Origin: Haematobia irritans
Lineage: Eukaryota; Arthropoda; Insecta; Diptera; Muscidae
DNA length: 64,000 nt
Assembly (NCBI RefSeq): GCF_050003625.1
Contig: NC_134398.1
Span: forward strand, 94,325,674 to 94,389,673
Direction: 5' to 3'
The translations under genes and the position numbers were made by a program. Shown here piece by piece: positions 54,802-64,000 of this stretch. The notes under the pieces were generated by a model. That model worked only from the letters and a program-made list of their open reading frames with translations. It was not told the DNA's origin and made no database searches. How positions within the stretch are numbered: the first letter of the stretch is position 1; each line of letters opens with the position of its first letter.

Positions 54802-55036
54802 AAGGTGAGTATTAACTTCGAGTTTAGCCGCTTAAATCGCTAAAGTGAAAACTAAATCAGTAAGAAAAAAGCACAAAATCATACATTTTTGTTGCAAATT
54901 TTATTATAACTTGATGGGGAAAAGCCCAAAGCAAATTTTCACAAAGTTTGTATTCCTTAAAATGGATTATTAAAGAAAAGTAATCGTGAAAAAATTATGT
55001 TTTTATCGCCTAAACTCGAACTTAATACCCACCTTT
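54802..55036. mobile_element. MITE with AAGGTGAGTATTAA ends
   Basis: AAGGTGAGTATTAACTTCGA at 54802 is inverted at 55008-55036 (CTCGAACTTAATACCCACCT). 235 bp. Non-coding. Confidence 0.85.
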
Positions 55037-55100
55037 AAAGAAAATTTCATTGTTTGAAGGAAAAAATTGGAGTTCAGTATTGCAAGAATGTTCTTTTGGT

Positions 55101-55165
55101 GCATTTGGGGTAAAATGTACAAATCTTTTGGCGCATTTGGGGTAAAATGTACAAATCTTAAGAAA
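55101..55165. repeat. 32-bp tandem duplication
   Basis: GCATTTGGGGTAAAATGTAC at 55101 recurs at 55133. Confidence 0.9.
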
Positions 55166-55342
55166 TTCTGAAGTGTTTTGTGTGAAATACGCACATTTGT
55201 GTATAACTTTTTCCCTTTGTTAAGTTCATTTTAGTGTCGTAGAGGATTCTCTTTTTAATGTACCTTAAAACTTTTCCAAGAGTGAATTTTGAACTATTAC
55301 CTATAGGAAATAATAAAGACATATGACTAGCCCCTAAAATCA

Positions 55343-55505
55343 CAAATTGTTCACGATTACTTTTCTTTAATAATTCATTTTAAGGAATACAAACTTTATT
55401 AAAATTTGCTTTGGGCTATTCCCCATCAAGATATAAAGAAATCTGCAACAAATATGTATACTTTTATGCCTTTTTTACTGATTTAGTTTTCACTTTAGCG
55501 ATTTT
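55343..55505. repeat. inverted partial copy of MITE 54802-55036
   Basis: ATTACTTTTCTTTAATAATT through CTGATTTAGTTTTCACTTTA is the complement of 54835-55000, giving 165-bp inverted arms around a loop of about 340 bp. Confidence 0.88.
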
Positions 55506-55594
55506 TGACCATATTAAAATAATTTTTTTACCAATTATAAATGTCAATCTTAATCTTACTTATGTATTTTTCCTATTAACGGTCATTTTCATGT

Positions 55595-55781
55595 AGCTCC
55601 GTTAGGCTTTAACTGCCAATTAACAGAAAGTAAATTGCAAATATCTTCTCTCCAGTTAACTTTAAGTGAAAAATTTTCGTCAGTTGTGTTCCTAACTGGC
55701 TATGGAATATATATGCAAGATGACAATTTCGTCCATAATACGGTTCAAAAGTTGGTTAGTTAACGGAACACTAACGGAGCT
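55595..55781. mobile_element. MITE with AGCTCCGTTAG ends
   Basis: AGCTCCGTTAG ... CTAACGGAGCT, 187 bp, with CAGTTAACT/AGTTAAC internal motifs. No coding content. Confidence 0.8.
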
Positions 55782-56260
55782 TTATGAAAATGGGGGTAAT
55801 TGTTAATTGTTAAGTTTTCTGATGTTCCTTTGTAAAGTGTAAAACACTAATTTTGTTTTGTTTCAATAGCGGTTTTAAGGTACTGTAAAATTATAATTCT
55901 AACCCTCCTAAAGCATTCTAGAAACAATTGGAAAGACGTATGAAATGTTGTTTTTCAGTGCTTTTTAATGGTTGTAAAAACCATCGATACACCGTATAAC
56001 GATGTTATCATTTTGGGGTTGTCAAAGCGTTCGTTAAACCATCGGAAAAGCGTATAAAATATTGTTTTCATGACGCTTTGAAAACGATGTTAAATACAAT
56101 CGATACACCGTGGAATGATGTTATCATTTTGGGGTTGTAACAACGCTTTTTCCCACCGTGTATCAACCGTTCACAACGCTTTTACAACGCTTTTCCGATG
56201 GTTTTTTCTGACTGGGAAGTTGTCATTGAGATAGATCCTGGCTTCTATAGAGGATCCAAA
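55782..56260. repeat. intron segment with repeated ATCGATACACCGT / AACGATGTTATCATTTTGGG units
   Basis: GTATAACGATGTTATCATTTTGGGGTTGT-like units at about 55993 and 56112 are about 118 bp apart; CATCGGAAAAGCGT and CAACGCTTTTCCGATGG are inverted. Right side ends GACTGGGAAG. Probably a MITE with internal duplication; boundaries not resolved. Confidence 0.5.
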
Positions 56261-56269
56261 AATTGATTA

Positions 56270-56790
56270 ATGCTTTAAATTTTTACTTGACACATATTCC
56301 TTCATGATCTTGTCTCGTTTGGCCAAAGAATGGAACTTAATCAATATGGATCGCTTTTGTTTTCCAAGCCAGAACGAAGAAATAATATCAGTCGCAACAG
56401 TGCTAACACCTAGTGCCTCAGGGATCTTCACAGCCATGTCACACGGTTCGACATTTGTAGGCAAACCTGACACTAAAATATCGTGTCTGTTTAATTGGTA
56501 GCGAATCATATTATTCTCCGCTCGTAGCTGTCGTACCTCAGCCAATACAGCAGTATTGTTTTCTTCGCAGTGTTTTTATTTTTTTTTCAATAGCCTCCAT
56601 AATGGGAACAATAGCTTGGTCAATTTCACTACGTATTTTAGTTGGCAATGTATTTGTTAAATCGTCCATCTTTTTTGTGAGGTTATTAATACCGGTATTG
56701 TCAACTGCAACAAAAGAAGAGCACCCTCCACATTTCCAGCCAACAGCTCCAGTCCAGAGCACTTTTTCAGGTGGAACCATTCCTCACAAA
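56270..56790 (-). pseudogene. LINE ORF1 fragment
   Basis: Two minus-strand frames: WKCGGCSSFV with CxxC cysteines (zinc-finger-like start), KKMDDLTNTLPTKIRSEIDQ, then after a frameshift at about 56560 RQLRAENNMIRYQLNRHDIL, VSGLPTNVE and FWLGKQKRSILIKFHSLAKR. Coiled coil followed by an RRM-like fold, as in ORF1 proteins of CR1/Jockey LINEs. No ORF2 attached. Confidence 0.7.
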
Positions 56791-57989
56791 CCATTCCTCA
56801 CAAGCGTACATGAAAAATAGCGGGTGACAGCGGCAGCACGAGTAATCAGAATGCAATTAAATAATGCAATGATGATCAAAGTCGACGCAATTTTATAAAT
56901 TGTGTATTCAGCAGACGCTTGATATTTGCATTTTAATACATTAAGTTATATTAAAATTATTAATACTTTAGAAAAACAGATAAATTGAGCAGATCACTAA
57001 ATTTTTATTCTTGCATGGCTTAGGGTTGCCAGGAATTTTACAAATTTATCAAAGAGTTAAAGAATAACATTCATATTCATAAAAGTTAAAGTAAACTTTA
57101 ATCCTACTATTACCATATGAATTCCTTCCATAAACTGTCAGTAAATTATTATGAATATGGGCATAAATTTTTGCAACTTATCAAAGACTTATTAAAGGTT
57201 TCATAAGCTATTAATCGTTTATGAATACTATTTTTCACGAAATAGTCTATCAGTCATTTATAAACGTCGATTAACTTTTTATGAATACGGCTGATAAAAG
57301 CCAATCACTGTTTAAGGAGCACAAAACCATTTTCGAAGCCCCCGAACATAAAATCTTGAAACAGTGATACCAAGTGGGACGTGTAATAAAAAGTTTTTTT
57401 TTACGTGAACAAGAAACATCTTCCGACGAAAAACAATATCTATTTGATACCAAGTTCTTAGTATTATGAAAAAATTTAATAGACTATTGCAGAAGACTTT
57501 TGCGAAGAGATAGCTCAAATGAAAACTGTACTCGACCGAAGCATCGGCATTCAGCCAAAACTCGATAATCGGCCACGAATCGGCCTTCGGCGTCAAGAGG
57601 CCGATTAACCGAAGCCGAAGCTTTTTGAATAATTTATTTCATATTGAATTGTCCAAGTGTTGAATTTGTCTCAGTCAAAACACCCAATAGAAATAAAACG
57701 CAAAAAAAATATAAAAAATCCTTTTTTGTCATTATAATATCAAACTACTGGACTGAATTACCTTTTATTGTTATATTTATTCATTTGTTAAAAAAATATT
57801 CTAATATTGAACGAAAACACACCAAATTTTTTTAATTACAAATTTGAGGAAAATAATCGGCTTCGGCCGATTATTGATATTTTGTCCAACAATGGCTTCG
57901 GCTTCGACCAAAATACCCGCTTCGTCGAGCTCTATAAAATTTTTGGATTTTTTAAGTTTTGTTGTTATTTTTACAGTAAATATATATTT
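56791..57989. other. me31B intron, AT-rich
   Basis: No gene recognised. GGCTTCGGCCGATTAT-type motifs near 57545-57625 and 57858-57925 are related to each other and may be the two ends of a small element (about 380 bp). Confidence 0.4.
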
Positions 57990-58740
57990 GGATGTGCTCG
58001 TGAGTGAAATCTCACTCACGCACATTCGCAAAGAAATAATTTTACTCACGCACGTCATGTGGGTAAAAATTCACGAAATGAAAAGTCATACTCGCGCACG
58101 CTCACGCATGAACAACGTTTAAGCCTCACGCTCCCGCATGATTCACTACAATTTTCGTAATTCACGACAAATCTCGTGATTCACGAATATTTTCGGAACA
58201 CAACAATTTTCGTGGCTCAATAAAATTCTCGTAATTCACGAAATTTCTCGTGACTCACGACAATATTCTTGATTCAAGAAAGTGTTCGTGACACAACAAT
58301 TAGCATTCACGAAAATTCTTGTGATTCACGACAAATCTTATGACTCACTGCAATTACTGAGGAGTAATTAACATTCATAACTCACGAAGGAACCATTAGC
58401 ACAATTAAAATATGTTGCACAATCAAACAATGGACGCTATTGATTAAATTGGTGAAGGTGACTAAAATCGGTAAGCTTGAATTTTATCGTGAACGTAAAT
58501 TTGTTCGTGTGTGTGATTTTTTGTGTCTCTCTGAGAGTGAATTTTATCGTGAACGTGTATTTTTATCGTGAACATGAATTTTATCGTGAAATTGATTTCG
58601 TAGAAATTTTACGCACAATCACAAACACAATTTGGTTTTTCTTCACGCACGACACATTGTTGTTTAGTCGCGTTCACCACATTCACGAGATTTAGTTTAA
58701 AATTCATTCATGGCTTCGCGTGAATCCGCGTGATTCGCCA
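57990..58740. mobile_element. diverged CTCACG-rich hAT MITE relative
   Basis: CACTCACGCACATTCGC, CGCGCACGCTCACGCATG and many ATTCACGA-type units as in 26270-26764. Termini decayed and no target duplication found. Confidence 0.6.
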
Positions 58741-58821
58741 AAAAGTTTTTGTTTTGAACCCATGCTATTTTAAATGGCGGTCAAAAAAAAAAAAAAACAA
58801 ATTATAATAAAACACCAATAT

Positions 58822-58962
58822 TTGTGCCAATCCACCAGTATGTTGCCAAGAAGGCCGATATCTATGGCTTCCTCCCTTTTTACGGTTTCTTCCGAATTCC
58901 TCCCCAGCAATACAGATATGTCTTCCACGTCATCGCCGCATTCTTCGTCACAAAATATGTAA
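58822..58962 (+). pseudogene. coding-like island, unidentified
   Basis: Plus-strand frame with C-ending codons unlike the AT-rich surroundings. Encodes QYVAKKADIYGFLPFYGFFR, IPPQQYRYVFHVIAAFF and VTKY, the second part a plausible membrane segment. Bounded upstream by an A-run and downstream by GTAATT (possible donor). Antisense to me31B. Not recognised; could be a retropseudogene piece, an exon of a gene nested in the intron, or an old element. No function assigned. Confidence 0.35.
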
Positions 58963-59040
58963 TTTTACTACCACAGTTGCCCAAAGTTGCCCACAGACAA
59001 CTATACAAATTTAAACATTTCTCAACTGTTGTTTTTTGCA

Positions 59041-59391
59041 ATTCTATGATTTGACTTCCACAAATATTTAATTTGACATGTACTATAACAGATTTAATAA
59101 AAACTTTCAATGGCTTTGTTGTAATGTTTGGAAAAGTCACATGTATAAAAACCACAAATATTTTTTTCTTGAGTATATATTTTTTCATTAATACGTACGT
59201 GCCAACTAATGAAAAAAAATTTCTAATTGAAAATAGCTGTTTTTTTATTATTTTACCGTTACAGTTTTATGCACAAAAACAAAACCAACACTGTCCCAAA
59301 CACAAAAAGTTGCACACGTATCCCTTCGAGTAAATCTTTGATGTGAGTTCTTTAGAGAAACACATTGAACTATTTGAAAATATATACTTAC
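59041..59391. other. me31B intron flank downstream of exon 59479-59392
   Basis: AT-rich sequence running up to the donor GTAAGT (59391-59386, minus strand). Nothing recognised. Confidence 0.5.
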
Positions 59392-59479
59392 ACTTGTCTT
59401 AAAGCGATTATCTTTTGGCGGTATTTTGAGCTTAGATTTCCAACCCATATCGTCTCCAATGTTCGTAACTTTATTTAGG
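59392..59479 (-). CDS. me31B: me31B N-terminal region exon
   Basis: 88 nt: one base completing a codon, then 29 codons ending [18 protein letters not shown]. This is the N-terminal extension upstream of the helicase core and matches the remembered DDX6/Me31B motif [19 protein letters not shown]. Acceptor ACAG (59483-59480) follows a T-rich tract; donor GTAAGT at 59391-59386, phase 0, joins DVTDTRG at 30932. The exon encoding the initiator Met was not found up to 64000 and must lie further right or be in the unsequenced gap. Confidence 0.93.
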
Positions 59480-59525
59480 CTGTAAAAAAAATAAAAAGAA
59501 ATAAATTTCAATCGAAAGAATATTG

Positions 59526-62300
<2,775 letters not shown>

Positions 62301-62544
62301 ATGTATATATTAGTATAATGTTTATATTATATTATAATAAAAAAATCCACCTTTAGTAGTTTTCGAACCTAATGTGGTCTATTAGGTTTATTATAAAGTA
62401 TATCACGAATCAAACTCCTTTAAACAACCCACTTTTATTTCTATTTTAAGCGTGAAATTAATTTCCGTGCAATCTTATTTAGATGACTTGTTAGATTTTT
62501 GTTTATTTCTGCAATATACGTTTCTATTCAAGTAGTGTTCACAC

Positions 62545-62788
62545 CCAGAGAAGGAATATGATCACCTCAAACATGTTTCAAGAGCAAAATGTTATTTTTG
62601 GATGGTGACCATGTAACATGTTCGCAGCAACCATGTTATTTTCTCGGAAATGATGTATCTGTTTTCAGAAAGCATGTTATGTTTGCCGAGAAAACAACAT
62701 TTTTGCGATAAACATGTTACATGGTCACCATCCAAAAATAATATTTTGCTCTTGAAACATGTTTGAGGTGATCATATTCCTTCTCTGG
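62545..62788. mobile_element. foldback element, 103-bp arms
   Basis: Left arm 62545-62647 (CCAGAGAAGGAATATGATCA onward) and right arm 62686-62788 are near-perfect inverted copies with a 38-nt loop. The outer 80 bp match almost completely; a few mismatches lie near the loop. ACATGTTACATGGTC motifs also occur in the 51421-52920 element (52860s). Confidence 0.92.
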
Positions 62789-64000
62789 ATGCATATTACA
62801 GCATTACTCGCCATGTTTTGATCCATTGTAATCGGCTAGAGAAGTCAATATTTTCGAGATTTGCAATCTTTGGAATATCTACGAATAAGTGATTACATAT
62901 TAGGTGATTATATGCTTTAAAAGCACTACTTATTTCATGGCCGAAGGTATGCCACGGGAGAAGTACTTTCCTCCTAGGACATGCGTGTGTAAATGTAATC
63001 CGGAACGATTTCAATTAATAAGTGGTTATTAATTTTTAAATAGGCTTACCTACAAGCTTACCGGGTAATGAGAGTTTTTGCTGGGTAAAACATGAGAAAA
63101 AATTATAAACAAATTAAGCATAAAGATTTACTGAATTCGTACTTCTCACAAAATAGTTCATTATTTCTTTAAATTTGTAAATTTTACTACAAATGCGTTC
63201 ATCATGAACTTCGTATGTCACTAAAGACAATCTTGCGATTTTGAACTCCAATTTATTCCTTAAAACTACAAAATTTTCTTTAACAAGTGAAAAAATATTT
63301 ATGTCTAATAAATTTTCTTGAATTTGTCGAAAAATATTTACTTATTTTTGTGATATCGGCGTGATGCCAGCGTTTTGTAATACTATTCAGTATTTTTTTT
63401 AAAAAATATTCAAAATTATCATTGTTTTTGATCTTAGCTTAAAACCATGCATTGAGTAAACTACAAGTGTAGCTTAACCAACAGAGGAAAAGTATACTTG
63501 TCACATTTATTTGGGCAAAGCCCTATAGACTGCAAGATGGTTGGATGTACAGCTGTTTCGGAATTACCACATTCCTCATCGGCATCCTCTACTTGCAGCA
63601 AAACTATCAACCAATTATCAGAATAAATTCGGGTAATTCACTCAACCCAAAGTGAACTACACTTGAACCTTCCGAAAAAGGTTTGATAGTTGGCTACTGC
63701 CTAAACAAATTTGCAAGCATATCTCTTTTCTTTTGCCAAACTCAAATCATCGATTTGAATGTAGTTGGCTACACCAGCTACACTTGTAGAGAATCCAACA
63801 ATAACAAACAAAACGAATATTCAAAATTTTCTAAACTTAACCGAAAGTTTTCTTCCTGGGGGGTTCACTGTTTTTTTCAGTGTACATAGTTTATCGTTTT
63901 TATCTAAATATTGTATATTCTATATAAATTAATTATAAATCAGATACGATAACTAAAAGATTGTAGAAGATAATATTGTAGTGTGTGAATGTAGGCAAGC
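62789..64000. other. me31B upstream intron or 5' flank, mixed repeats
   Basis: About 63070-63085 has AGTTTTTGCTGGG, a terminus like that of 27033-29762. CTACAAGTGTAGC (63465) is inverted at 63776. 63860-63888 GGGTTCACTGTTTTTTTCAG resembles 38356-38386. No gene; no first me31B exon seen on the minus strand. Confidence 0.45.

Noticed and set aside
58477..58695. 72-codon frame NFIVNVNLF...
   Set aside because: Translation of repeated TTTATCGTGAACGT units in the CTCACG-rich element.

Overview
The window is a eukaryotic, AT-rich stretch from what is most likely a calyptrate (muscid-type) fly. Its only recognised host gene is me31B, the insect DDX6 DEAD-box RNA helicase, on the minus strand. Four coding exons are visible: 59479-59392, 30932-30554, 1237-590 and 365-166. 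Their splice sites and phases fit together, and the joined reading frame runs through all helicase motifs to a stop at 166-168. The first coding exon with the start codon is not visible and must lie beyond the right edge. Fly assignment rests on the near-identity of the coding sequence to the remembered Drosophila protein and on dispersed repeats typical of large muscid genomes; genus is not determined.

Nearly everything else is two giant introns of this gene (1238-30553, about 29.3 kb; 30933-59391, about 28.5 kb) filled with transposable elements. Intron 1238-30553 holds: a young, almost intact BEL/Pao LTR retrotransposon (2185-8700); a dead Tc1 transposase (8860-9240); an RTE-like LINE (about 9250-12107) carrying a tRNA-derived SINE; and a dead Ty3/gypsy element (from 12113) broken by at least nine later insertions. 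Those insertions are an RNase H-type LINE, a DD37E mariner, an internally deleted mariner, a SINE tail, four elements with 8-bp hAT-style target duplications, and a TIR element inside the 3' LTR that itself carries a tandem-repeat element.

Intron 30933-59391 holds: a perfect 276-bp tandem duplication; several hAT, TTAA and other MITEs; hAT transposase debris split by another hAT MITE; LINE fragments; and a four-part nest (43134-48924) in which one non-coding repeat has received a LINE, a TTAA MITE (itself holding a LINE) and a second copy of its own family. A (TA)n tract of more than 1.3 kb, with a 100-N assembly gap, lies only about 47 nt upstream of the 59479 splice acceptor. A LINE and a 103-bp-arm foldback element follow.

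The least explained structure is a set of non-coding elements (families A, B and C here) sharing one design: an ACAAGTA-type start, a GC-rich 5' hairpin with TACCC, internal monomers of about 150-153 bp, a GGACA-rich box and a 3' hairpin ending GGGTATAA. Boundaries come from target-site duplications wherever they could be read. Family names are by motif recognition only; no database search was possible.
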